In this document: piece by piece, positions 1 to 8,400 of the stretch
Position numbering within the stretch: the stretch's first letter is position 1
How the letters are laid out: every line of letters starts with the position of its first letter
Source of the DNA: Rodentolepis nana
Lineage: Eukaryota; Platyhelminthes; Cestoda; Cyclophyllidea; Hymenolepididae
NCBI GenBank assembly: GCA_900617975.1
Contig: UZAE01013900.1
Location: forward strand, 6,187 to 18,161
Direction of reading: 5' to 3'
DNA length: 11,975 nt
The notes under the pieces: generated by a model
Told to the model about the DNA's origin: nothing
What the model saw: only the letters and a program-made list of their open reading frames with translations
Databases searched by the model: none
Program-made: the position numbers and the translations under genes

Positions 1-29
1 CCCCCCCCCCCCCCACCACCACCACCACT
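1..29. repeat. poly-C tract followed by (ACC)n microsatellite
   Basis: The window opens with 14 consecutive C residues, followed by about five ACC units. The left boundary is the window edge, so the true length is unknown. This is simple-sequence DNA with no sign of coding. It is one of five pure G or C tracts of at least 11 bases in the window. Confidence 0.95.
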
Positions 30-834
30 AATCAATCTCTTACCTACCCATTTATGTTAAAATAATTTAAGCTATGTAGACATAGAAGAATAATTACAGA
101 AGCAACAAATTTCTTCTCTCCGTCGTAAAATCGCAATCGGTTAGGAGCAATCAGTCTTGTGTACATGCTAATTTGATGTCTAGAAGAATGTGCAACCCAT
201 TTCTGAATAATAATAATAATAATACTAATAAGTAATCATGACTTGCATTTTGCAGTAATGTATACAGTTTGACAATATTGTATCAATAGTAATTGAAGCA
301 CCTTTCTATGTCAATTCTCTAGGGGGTGAACTTTTAATTGGAATTATTGCTTGGCGCAGCAGTGCGCGTTCCATGTAAATGCCTAATCGCGATTACATGA
401 TTTTTTTTGCGAAAGTGAACATTCGCATTTTCGGTATATTGCGCAGCATATTCCACATTTTTCACTATTCAATTGCCTGGGTGGAAATTTCGTTCTTAGC
501 TTGGATAACATTCTTGTTTCACAGATTGAAAGAGTTAACCTGAGTGACATAGGTACCCACTTGGTAGATGCATACCTTTTCTAACTCGATTAACTGATTT
601 TAGCACTCACTTTTTTAAATCAAGCTTCACAGTTATATCTAAAAAGGCAACCTACGCTTAGTCTCTTATATAGTTCTAGTAGAACAGGGAAGATTTACTT
701 TCCAGAAGGAACTATTGGCAAGGCAAATAGAAACGCGGTTCGTTCTTCTGTAGGCGCTTGACATACAGGGACGAATGATAAGGAAAAAGTGGTATGTATG
801 CAAATACTACGCCAGTATTACGCAAATTAACTAC
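30..834. other. non-coding stretch without recognisable gene
   Basis: No reading frame of note and no recognisable element. It contains a short (AAT)6 microsatellite at 206-223. It also contains a perfect 12-bp palindrome, TAATCGCGATTA, at 384-395, set inside a looser CATGTAA...TTACATG pairing (372-378 with 393-399). The TAAT...ATTA arrangement resembles a paired homeodomain site, but a single occurrence in AT-rich DNA has little weight. Confidence 0.6.
206..223. repeat. (AAT)6 microsatellite
   Basis: Six uninterrupted AAT units, followed by imperfect units (ACT, AAT, AAG, TAAT). An ordinary trinucleotide microsatellite. Confidence 0.9.
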
Positions 835-848
835 CAACTCCTCTAATT
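835..848 (+). repeat. left imperfect target-site duplication of SINE-like copy A
   Basis: These 14 bases match 1176-1189 at 12 of 14 positions, and the two lie directly either side of the 849-1175 repeat copy. The length fits the variable 7-20 bp duplications made by target-primed reverse transcription. The two mismatches suggest an old insertion, or could mean that the match is partly chance. Confidence 0.5.
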
Positions 849-1175
849 TATTTATTTATAACAAATGGCAGGCGTTTTGATAGTTATCGTTAGCCCTTTA
901 GTTGACTTCAAGCTCCATAGAGTGGAAGCAACATCAGAGTGGAAGAAAGTCGAGAGGGGGTATGGAATAGAAGAGTGTTTCAAAGATGTAAAAGAAACAG
1001 ACACAAAGGTAGGAAAAAGGTGAGGTGAGTAATATCGAATTAGTCGAATATGACATACAGTGGGGTGATGGTAGTTCGAAGTGAGAAGTCAACTGCCGGT
1101 TAATAGACTCTTTTGCTGTATGAGTATACTTTGCCCAGGGTGCACCACTTGGAGACAAGTCTATCGCACACCCCT
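849..1175 (-). mobile_element. SINE-like interspersed repeat, copy A (full length)
   Basis: A 327-bp copy of a family present five times in the window (A, B, C, D, E). On the plus strand it begins with a TTTA-rich stretch. It then passes through the shared block ATGGCAGGCGTTTTGATAG at about 865 and a CAGACAC segment, and ends in a conserved block running from GAAGTCAACTGCCGG through CCCAGGGTGCACCA to TCTATCGCAC. The variable A/T-rich end and the flanking duplications suggest that the biological sense strand is minus, with the TAAA-type tail at the left. No protein frame is conserved between copies. I see no convincing Pol III A/B box, so the source RNA and promoter class are unknown. The copy appears full length because copies C and D share its right-hand boundary. 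Confidence 0.75.
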
Positions 1176-1189
1176 CAGCTCTTCTAATT
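1176..1189 (+). repeat. right imperfect target-site duplication of SINE-like copy A
   Basis: Pairs with 835-848 at 12 of 14 positions. It starts immediately after the conserved GCACACCCC end of the repeat. Confidence 0.5.
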
Positions 1190-2627
1190 CAAAACTGCTG
1201 ATGGATGTTGAGAAAGTGAGGAAAAGTGGACGCTTGAAGGGTGAATATGACCCATTGAAAGTCTTTTCAATAGCATAAAATTCCCCAAGTCACTTCATTG
1301 ATTAAAAATCAGGCTGAGTTTAAGGCAAAGTGATGTTTTATAGTAAAACGCTCAATTTCATAGTACGTTTCCTCGTCCGAGTTATAATAAAGCCAAACAA
1401 CGGGGAAAATGGTATAAAAATGACTGAATATTGTCAGGGGAGTTGCACAACTCTCCTCTGCTAGGAAAAAATGTTTTAAGATCAAGTCAACTAATTTGTC
1501 GAAAAGTCACCAATGCCGACTTAGCTTCCCCCATCACCCCCACCCCCACTATCAGCTGTTGGCAATTTTTCAACGGCCAACTTAATATCTGTCTGAAGTT
1601 GAATTCAAAATGATCAAATCGAACACTGGCAAGGGGTTGACCAGGTGCGATTTTAATGGATCACAACACGTACCCTGCTCTCGTTTATCCTATCCTCTTC
1701 CGTATTGGACGTCACATTGAGACAAGCATTAAGTACTTCCTCTCACACAGTGGGGTATTCAGGTGTTTAAGGCACACCCAGAAATGCTAAATGCTCATTG
1801 TAGAGCTGAGTAAATACGAACCCATGCTGTATCCATAGTAAAGCACTTTAAAATTATAAACATAGTAACATCCTTTTAATATTTATAATAGTGTTCGGCA
1901 ATAGAAGTGAGGATATCAGAAACTTACTCCGATTTCGCCAAATAAGGGAGAACAAAAGGTTTATCAATTAGAGAATCAATGTAAAATTATTCACATATGG
2001 TGATCATCAGTGGAGCAATTGATTGCACCTATCTCTCTGAGACCTAAGTAACGCAATCTCAATCCCAAGACTACTACTCTCTGTACTCATTGTGGGGGGG
2101 GGGGCTAGGAACGCTCAATCCTCTGCTGTGATTTCAGGCTCCCATACAGAACCCCAGTGTGCTCACTGGAGATTTAAGTTTCATTGTAATTAAACTGTTT
2201 AACTAGCTTCCGAGTGATTGTTTTTTTATGTGTTAGTTTTCCCATTTAGTGTTGACCTGACTCTTTCCAGTTAACTGAACCATGCACACCCTCAGAGTAA
2301 ACACACAATAGTTCATTGCACACACGGCAACTGCGCTTAGCCTCAGCAATTACCGAATTACCAGCACTTCAGATCACTACATCCTTTATGATCTACTATC
2401 CTCCCTCATTGAAGATTTCTTTTAAAACCTGCTGGTTTCACCTTTCTTCTCTTCGTTTTAGCCAAAATTGAAAGAAGATGGGGCGGCTCAACTTGAAGAA
2501 TACCTCAATTCTCTTAGGTACACTAAAATAAGATTTTAAAGTGTGAACTGCCATCGACCATTCGAACAATATTAGTCTTGAAGACGCTCAGGAAATGCGT
2601 TTGCGAAGCAGTTGAACGCAGTGTATG
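1190..2627. other. non-coding stretch without recognisable gene
   Basis: Only short, unconvincing frames occur here. Local structure includes a near-perfect hairpin at 1436-1457, with 10-bp arms and one mismatch around CA. There is a C-rich cluster at 1528-1547 with three runs of five C, and an 11-base G tract at 2094-2104. Nothing resembles an exon, a TE coding domain or an RNA gene. Confidence 0.6.
2094..2104. repeat. poly-G tract (11 G)
   Basis: Eleven consecutive G residues in AT-rich non-coding DNA. No repeat unit shared with the other G/C tracts is visible in its flanks. Confidence 0.9.
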
Positions 2628-2629
2628 TA

Positions 2630-2659
2630 TTAGGTTGGGAACTAAGTCATTGGCGATTT
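2630..2659 (-). repeat. mariner copy 1 terminal inverted repeat, 3' end
   Basis: Begins TTAGGTTGGGAACTAAGTCA directly after the TA at 2628-2629. It matches the reverse complement of 3896-3925 at 26 of 30 bases, with mismatches at positions 3, 10, 24 and 27. It is the end beyond the transposase stop codon. Confidence 0.9.
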
Positions 2660-2703
2660 CAAATAAGAAGGCAAATTCGGAATTTTTGTTTAAAAATATA
2701 ACT

Positions 2704-3741
2704 TTATTCAATTAGATATTGGCCGTTCTTGTCGATGACCTTTTTCCATCCTTCTGGCAAAGTAAAAATTCCCCGTTCGTAAAATGTCTGGTATTTGCTA
2801 TTAAAAAACTGAATTAGTTGTGATCCGACATCATCCGCGTTGTTAAAAATTTTACCATTTAAAGAGTTTTGCATGGAACGAAACAAATGTTAATCCGAAG
2901 GCGCAAGGTGAGGGCTATATGGTGGGTGTGACAAAACATCCCAACCCAGTTCCAATAATTTTTGCCGAGTAACCAAAGATGTGTGGGGCCTTGGGTTATC
3001 ATGATGGAAAACAACACCCTTCCGCCGATTTGATAATGCCGGCCGCTTATCTTCAATTGCATCCTTCAGTTTTTCGAGTTGTTCAACATACACGTTTGAA
3101 TTTATCGTTTGGTTCTGCGGCATGAGTTCAAAATATAAAATTCCTTTGTGATCCCACCAGACTGACAGCATTATCTTTTTTTGGTGAATCTCTGCTTTTG
3201 ATACTGTTTGGGCTGGTTGATCTTGCTTCACCCGTGATCTCTTGCCAGTAACATTGTTATAAACTATCCACTTTTCGTCGCCAGTAACTAGGTCCTCCAG
3301 AAATGGATCATTCTCATTGCGTTTCAGTAGCGGCGAATCACAGATGCTAATCCGTTGCGTCAAATGAATTTCCTTTAACTGGTGAGGGATCCATAAATCA
3401 AGTTTCTTGACATAAGCAAGGGTTTTTAATTTTTTTTCAATGCATGTATGCGACACATTGAGCAGCTTCTCTGCAATATCTCGTGTTGTGCTGTGACGAT
3501 TTGAATCGATAATGGCCTTGATATGGGTTTCATCCACTTCGACTGGGCGGCCAGATCGTTGTGAATTTTTCAGTGAAAAATTACCGGAACGAAATCTTTC
3601 AAACCAATTTCGACACTGCCTTTCTTTTAAGGCTTCATCTCTATATGCGGCACATAACTTCTTTTGTGCTTGCGATGCGTTCTTGCCTTTTCGGAAGTAA
3701 TACAATAAAATGTGTCGGAAGTGCACGTCCTGTTCTTTCAT
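2704..3741 (-). pseudogene. mariner transposase, disrupted by one nonsense codon
   Basis: Cut-and-paste transposase of the mariner DD34D class, acting in the nucleus on TIR ends. The ATG at 3741 opens a frame of 345 residues, the usual mariner length, interrupted only at codon 284 (TAA, 2890-2892). Residues 1-60 form the N-terminal helix-turn-helix region (YYFRKGKNASQAQKKLC). SGRP at 63-66 precedes the second DNA-binding part. WIPHQLKE at 117-124 is the WVPHEL signature. Catalytic aspartates are D155 (VTGDEKW), D248 (HHDN) and D283 (LAPSD), with exactly 34 residues between the last two. The stop falls directly after D283, where the sister copy has a Tyr codon (TAC there, TAA here). Codons 285-345 remain open and carry the conserved FYERGIFTLPEGWKKVI block. 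Other differences are R170 for the Trp in copy 2, P250 for Ala, and an inserted Arg codon near 239-240. The stop codon at 2704-2706 overlaps an AATAAA signal. Confidence 0.95.
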
Positions 3742-3895
3742 TTTTAAATTGGGATAAAAACAAAAATAAAGAACTAAACAAAAAAAATTTTGTTACTAAT
3801 TAACCTAGAAGCCCATACAGTAAGAAAAAAATATAGGTTAGATGCTCTGGCCACGTTAACAAAACAAAAGAAAGTATAGAATGAATCTGTCAACA

Positions 3896-3925
3896 AAAAC
3901 GGCAATGACTTAGTTTCCAACCCAA
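3896..3925 (-). repeat. mariner copy 1 terminal inverted repeat, 5' end
   Basis: Read on the minus strand it starts TTGGGTTGGAAACTAAGTCA next to the TA at 3926-3927. It is the leader-side end, 154 bases from the transposase ATG. Confidence 0.9.
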
Positions 3926-3927
3926 TA

Positions 3928-4767
3928 GTACGCTTTCGGATCAGTTCGAACGCACGAGAGAATGCTGCGGTAGTTGTATGATTGAGGCTGTGAGACAACT
4001 GTTTCTATAGACACTCCCGCCTTCTCAGCACATTTGACGCAATAAAATACCAACCTTAAAGCATGAATATATACCCAGTATTTTTTCATCCAATAATGAC
4101 GGCAAAAAATGTGATAATGCAGTCGACATCTTCAGCAAAGAAAGAAATTGCGACAGAGTTTATAGCGAACGTAACAATACGTTGAAGTTCGTCCACTCAT
4201 ACTTATTGTGTAAGTCTTATCTACTATTAGACCAATGTGTGTTGTAATAGAAGGGTAAGTAATAATACTTCAAGAATATCTGATGGAACTCACGAATGGA
4301 AAAAGGATCTATTCAACTCCATTGTCAAATAAAAATTTGCAGGTACAAACAGAATGCTCCCATATTTCTCTTTCAAACTCTCAACAGCTTCAGAAATTGT
4401 CGGACTCTTTTGAATGTCCTTCATTTTTCGTGTTTTCAGACCCCCACCCCGCCACCCCCTAATTTGTCCATTCGCTTTTCGGTCATTTTTATGTATCAAT
4501 TGTATCTGGTTAACAATCTAGAAATTCGTGCCTTTAAAGCTTGCACGATACAAATATCAAAAATAAAACCAGCTTCAGTTCAAAGATCAATAAAAGAAAA
4601 ACTTTTGTTTCAATTTTAATAATCTGAAAAGGAGAGAGTAAAAAATTGAAACTTTTATTCGGTAACCATTTTCTACTAGGATCCCGAATTGAGTACTATT
4701 GGAGTGTCTGAGCCAATCTCTTAAATTCATTTCCCTTGCACTGGATTATCGATTGTTATATTTCCAA
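3928..4767. other. non-coding stretch without recognisable gene
   Basis: The longest frame here (about 107 codons at 4296-4619, plus strand) is low-complexity, shows no family motif and crosses a C-rich tract at 4441-4459, so I do not call it a gene. The C-rich tract has runs of 5, 4, 2 and 5 C. No element ends or RNA genes are evident. Confidence 0.55.
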
Positions 4768-4789
4768 CCCCCCCCCCCCCCCCCCCCCC
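4768..4789. repeat. poly-C tract (22 C)
   Basis: Twenty-two consecutive C residues, the longest homopolymer in the window, set in AT-rich DNA. The true length is uncertain, because runs like this are prone to slippage in cells and to miscalling in sequencing. Confidence 0.9.
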
Positions 4790-4926
4790 GCACAACTGGG
4801 GAGTTGAAAACTTGGGGCTATGAGAGTGATTAGGTCGCTAAAATTGTTTTAACGAAGAAACACTGGCCTTTGTGTTACATGATTTTGAATGAATCAATAG
4901 GGCATGTGGAATTGTGTACTGTATAT

Positions 4927-4987
4927 ATTTATTTATATCAAATGGCAGGCGTTTTGATGGTTTTCATTAGCCCTTTAGTGGACTCGA
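4927..4987 (-). mobile_element. SINE-like repeat, copy B (tail fragment only)
   Basis: The stretch from ATTTATTTAT through CAAATGGCAGGCGTTTTGAT to about the TTAGCCCTTTAG block matches the left end of copy A. Over a 45-bp core, 41 bases are the same. Past about 4987 the match stops and ordinary sequence follows. In the minus-strand sense this keeps only the 3' tail region, the usual result of 5' truncation during target-primed reverse transcription. It could also be the shared tail of a partner LINE. No flanking duplication is clear. Confidence 0.75.
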
Positions 4988-5792
4988 GTGTTGATAACGA
5001 AAAGTGTTCAATGCTATTGTCATCTGAAGCCAACTCCATTAAGTCCTTAAAACTCAAGGCGAAATCAAAGTGAGTCACAGCAGAGATCCATGGAGAACAA
5101 GCCTAGTTGGAATTTAAATAAAGATGCTTTCTAAAAAAATAAATTAAAATTGGAATCAACTGAGAGTAATGGATACATATCCTTCTACCTTATACACAGC
5201 TCTTTGCATTTACTCAAATTCTCTTGTCGATAGTTGTCTTCTTTACTTCATTGATTCTATTGATTTATTGATTATTGTCTTTATTGGGAAATCGGCAGAA
5301 ATGAAAGCCAAAGTAAAGTACTTTAGTGTTGGAACCGTTTTTAATTACACCTAGGTAGGCCAAAACCAACTGTTCAATCACGCTATTTACGAGTTAATTA
5401 GAGGAAAAAAACAAACATTTTGGCAGAAATAATATATTTTCATATGAAATTATAAAACGGTAAGGAATTTTATTGACCACATCAGAGAATTTCTATTGTC
5501 TATATCCAAATTGGAAAACAAGTGGAGAAACATGGGATAAATACAAAAATTTGCCAGAAGTAGAAATAAAAAAATATGCGTTCATAGGTCAGATTTCGTA
5601 AGACTCAAAAGCCTGGAAAATAATTTAAAATTCTAATTGACCCCCCTTTCTTTTGACCCATGCAGACTTATTGCTCATTCGCTCCAGATACCACTCTACA
5701 TATTTATCTCGCTTTGAAGTGGATAATAATAATAAGTCAATAGGCACTTAGACAGCATGAAAAATTATGCTTTCGAAGAAATAATAACTGGT
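4988..5792. other. non-coding stretch without recognisable gene
   Basis: AT-rich DNA with only short frames (for example 5169-5354, plus strand, 61 codons) that lack any family signature. A short run of six C lies at 5641-5646 and a few AAT units near 5726-5735. I see nothing else. Confidence 0.55.
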
Positions 5793-5808
5793 GGGGGGGG
5801 GGGGGGGG
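5793..5808. repeat. poly-G tract (16 G)
   Basis: Sixteen consecutive G residues, then A and GG. It lies about 12 bases upstream of the CpG-rich patch that follows. Translated on the minus strand it gives a run of prolines, which explains the artefactual frame across it. Confidence 0.9.
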
Positions 5809-5819
5809 AGGTAATTTCT

Positions 5820-6000
5820 CCACATCCACACGGCACGAGTCGCAAATCGAAGGCACCAAAAACCCGGTCCACCCAAGCTGTGATTGGCCGCCCTGACAAG
5901 GTCAGGTGACGTTTTGGGCATAGTAACTAGGCGCGTTCGCACTGTGACGACGACGGCGTTCTTGTGTGATGTAGTAGTGATTGTGTTTCCTTCAGGAAGC
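5820..6000. promoter_or_regulatory. CpG-rich patch with promoter-like motif cluster (tentative)
   Basis: This patch is visibly richer in G+C and CpG than the DNA on either side, for example at GGCGCGTTCGC (5930-5940) and GACGACGACGGCG (5946-5958). Within about 30 bases it contains TGATTGGCC (5881-5889, an inverted CCAAT box), CAAGGTCA (5897-5904, like an FTZ-F1/NR5A half-site), CAGGTG (5903-5908, E-box type) and TGACGT (5907-5912, CRE half-site). A perfect inverted repeat CCTGAC-AAG-GTCAGG covers 5892-5906. I cannot identify a transcript, TATA box or exon. It might be a host promoter or first exon, a remnant of an unrecognised element, or chance. Confidence 0.25.
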
Positions 6001-7133
6001 AACAACAGCGAAATTGGGGCGTTACCCGACAGCCACATCATTCGCCCATTGGGAAAATAAGCGGAAATTTAAAATACCAACAATACAAACGTTACTCTTT
6101 AATAATATTGTGCTATTTTTGAACTCTATAAATATTTTTGTTGTTTACAAAGACAAAAGAATTAATGAAAAATGTAATAATTTAAAGATTTACCTTAAAG
6201 ATATTCATGTAATCGACAATTATCGTCTTTTTAAGTAAGTTGCTATGATTTACGTTAAAAGTGATTCCCTTTAACCTGACTGATATCAATAAGCAGGTCA
6301 AAATAAAAGTGAGCTCATATGGGAACGGTTAGAGGCAGAGCGCCATATTTAATTTGTATTCTCGAACTTTCCCAAGTTAACCTCCTTTGACTAATTGAAT
6401 TTAGTTATTTGTGTCTTGACCCAATGTTCAGCATTTCTGAAACTAGATTCATAAATGATTATTCTCATCAACGTTGTTTTAACCTAATTCCTGTCATATC
6501 TCTCTCTCTCTCTCTTTATTTTTCTCTTTGAAAAGTTATTTAGAATTAACCCCCTCCCCGTCGTTTACTTAAACAACAGACATGACCAAAATTGTGTCAA
6601 AAATAAATTTTGTTTGCGTGCTACAATTTCAGATAATCAGTCTGTTGTCAAAACAAAAGATTTTTACCAAGGGAAAGCTAAGTTGAATTACCCCTAATCT
6701 TCTAATTAAAAGATTATGATCTAAACTTCACAATTTCTTCCTCATAGCTTTTGAATCATCGCCTTAGTGACAACAATATGTTGTATATCGTACCAATCAC
6801 ATCGTATTAAGAAATAAGGGTTAAGAGAATGAGTAAAAAACAATGAATGCAAGTTTTTCTATTGATGAATGGCAGAATGGCGTTTATGGAATGGAGTGCT
6901 AGCAGTTGAAGCTGCCTTGTATGAATAATCCTGATCTCTGTTTGGACGGCATCGTGATTCTGACCATATTTGTGTTTAGTGCTATGAAGAAGCACCCACT
7001 TCTGTTTGAATTCGCGACTAGAAATCTACGAGGTCTATTAGTCGAGGAAAATGTTGAGAGATAATTTCACCAATTGGGATAGAATGGTGGGTAAATTAGA
7101 AAATAAGCAACCATAGACATTCATATTATCCAA
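6001..7133. other. non-coding stretch without recognisable gene
   Basis: AT-rich sequence with a (TC)7 microsatellite at 6499-6512. An open frame ends at 6238 within a sequence that also reads as a good splice donor (GTAAGT, 6235-6240). Its translation is Lys/Ile/Asn-rich and matches no family I know. No element ends or RNA genes seen. Confidence 0.5.
6499..6512. repeat. (TC)7 microsatellite
   Basis: Seven TC units followed by a pyrimidine-rich continuation. An ordinary dinucleotide repeat. Confidence 0.9.
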
Positions 7134-7144
7134 GGGGGGGGGGG
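7134..7144. repeat. poly-G tract (11 G) at the edge of SINE-like copy C
   Basis: Eleven consecutive G residues just before the recognisable start of copy C. In copies A and D the same end of the element carries GGGG (read on the minus strand), so this tract could be an expansion of the element's own terminal G run. Confidence 0.85.
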
Positions 7145-7149
7145 ACTTG

Positions 7150-7481
7150 AGCGATAAGACTTACTTCCACGTGGTGCACCAAGGGCAACACATACTCATA
7201 CGGCAAAAAAAGTCAATTAATCGGCAGTTGACTTCTCACTTCAAACTACCATGACACAACTGTAAGTCATATTTGACTACTTCACAGTACTCACCATACC
7301 ATACGCTCCGCCTTTTGTGTCTGTCTGTCTGTCTCTTTTTACATCTGTGAATCACTTTTCTGTTCCCCACCCCTCGACTTTCTATTACTTGGATGTTCCT
7401 TCCCTCCGTGAAGCCCGAAGTCAATTAATGGGCTAATGATAACTATCAAAACGCCTGCCATTTAAAATAATTAAATAAATT
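7150..7481 (+). mobile_element. SINE-like repeat, copy C (near full length)
   Basis: About 332 bp, in the orientation opposite to copies A, B and D. It starts GCGATAAGACTTAC and continues through CACGTGGTGCACC and TACTCATACGGCAAAAAA. It has a GTCTGTCTGTCTGTCTC block at about 7319-7335, then the shared TATCAAAACGCCTGCCATTT, and ends with an A/T-rich tail (AAATAATTAAATAAATT). This is the presumed sense orientation, 5' head to 3' tail. One extra base in the A-run near 7205, relative to copy E, shows that no protein frame is being maintained. I could not find a convincing flanking duplication; GACTTGA/GACTTCA either side is too short and imperfect. Confidence 0.75.
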
Positions 7482-8387
7482 CTAATGACTTCAAAGTAAT
7501 TAGGCTGTGCAAACACGTCCAATTTGTATGCATTAACTTTCCCCCTTATCATCATCTGTAATCTCATAGGAATTCGTGGGAAATCGGTATATTCGAGGGC
7601 AAAAAGCCCAGGATTTGAATTGTTGAAACACCCTTATTGGAAACACCTCAAGGGGGTGGGGTGGGGGAGGGGAAATAATATGATTATTTAGTGACTTGTA
7701 ATTCTTCTCGTGCGGACAGTGACATCAGTTATTCGTTCGATCAAATTCTTGAATTTATTTTGTTCTTCATTTTTACCCAAAAAAATGAGGGAAGGGGAGT
7801 TGAACTCGTTATGTTTAAAGTGATTCCTAAATTAACACCTCGCATAACCTTAAGCGTAGAAGAACCAGAAAAGCGATAGGTGGTAAATGTACCTAAGCAC
7901 AAAATTTAATCCCATTGAATTTGTCCTCTATAGTGTAAAAAATTTTTTAAACTCAAAGTGGAGGAGGGGGGAATTTGATTCGTGATTACCATTTAAACTC
8001 AATAAAATGCAAATTTTTGAGACTAATTTCAAGCCCAACGATAATTTCAACATACTTGAAGGAGCGATTGCCGGGAGCTCAAGGTCGCAATTATGAGGTC
8101 AACGTGGGATCAAGTTTGTAATAAACGTACTTTTAACTGTGCATGTACTTACCTCAGTGTATTCCACTTTTCTTCTTTACCACATTCCAAAGTAAGCTAA
8201 AGGGCATGTTTTTGAAAAATGAACAATAATGTTTATTCATGGTACATCACTGTTGTATTTCTTTCTAAAAACGAATAGCTATTCAATTGTTAGCAAGCTT
8301 GAAAAGGGTATATTTTTATTAGAAAGGAGATTTGAAAGTAGGCCATTAATTCAGAAATAAACAAACTAATTGGGAGAATTTGGGATT
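7482..8387. other. non-coding stretch without recognisable gene
   Basis: Contains the G-quadruplex motif at 7652-7672, a further G-rich run near 7962-7972 and a perfect 12-bp palindrome GAATAGCTATTC at 8273-8284. A 62-codon frame at 7691-7879 (plus) has no recognisable signature. No element ends detected. Confidence 0.55.
7652..7672 (+). other. G-quadruplex-forming motif
   Basis: Four G runs of 5, 4, 5 and 4, separated by single bases T, T and A. Short loops and runs of at least four G make this a textbook intramolecular G-quadruplex motif on the plus strand, with an i-motif complement. Whether it forms in cells, and whether it does anything, cannot be told from sequence. Confidence 0.8.
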
Positions 8388-8400
8388 CACATTAGAATGT
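8388..8400 (+). repeat. left 13-bp target-site duplication of SINE-like copy D
   Basis: CACATTAGAATGT, repeated exactly at 8718-8730 on the other side of the element. The flanking bases differ (T versus C before, A versus G after), so the duplication is exactly 13 bp. Confidence 0.85.

Larger units (their letters stand above)
2630..3925 (-). mobile_element. mariner transposon copy 1 (cecropia-like), complete with TIRs, inactive
   Basis: A 1296-bp element bounded by TA dinucleotides at 2628-2629 and 3926-3927, the canonical mariner target duplication. Its ends are imperfect terminal inverted repeats, 26 of 30 bases matching. Internally it has a 184-bp leader, a transposase region on the minus strand (2704-3741) and a 74-bp trailer. 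A length of about 1.3 kb, one intronless gene and TA duplications are diagnostic of mariner. The TIR core GTTGG.AACTAAGTCATTG resembles the cecropia group as I remember it, so the subgroup is a recollection and not a comparison. The transposase carries a stop codon, so the copy cannot move on its own. The intact ends might still be recognised by transposase from elsewhere. A sister copy in opposite orientation lies at 9043-10344. Confidence 0.95.

Noticed and set aside
934..1158. Similar peptides (GAPWA.Y.HTAK.SINRQLTS) in copy A (minus) and copy E (plus) that could suggest a conserved protein
   Set aside because: They are translations of the same repeat. In copy C an extra base breaks the frame and in copy D a TGA breaks it, so similarity is at the DNA level and not kept by protein selection.
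1436..1457. Hairpin (AGGGGAGTTG-CA-CAACTCTCCT) as a microRNA or terminator
   Set aside because: The stem is only about 10 bp, too short for a microRNA precursor, and there is no bacterial context for a terminator.
4296..4619. Plus-strand 107-codon frame
   Set aside because: Low-complexity composition across a C-rich tract, with no family signature.
5748..6041. Minus-strand 97-codon frame over the CpG-rich patch
   Set aside because: It owes part of its length to the poly-G tract read as prolines, shows no family motif, and GC-rich DNA has fewer chance stops.
5981..6238. Plus-strand frame preceded by a CCTTCAG acceptor-like site and ending at a GTAAGT donor-like site, suggesting an exon
   Set aside because: No ATG at its start, Lys/Ile/Asn-rich composition, no recognisable domain. 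Splice-like hexamers are common by chance.
7144..7494. GACTTGA/GACTTCA either side of copy C as a target-site duplication
   Set aside because: Only 6 of 7 bases match and the left copy overlaps the poorly defined element head.
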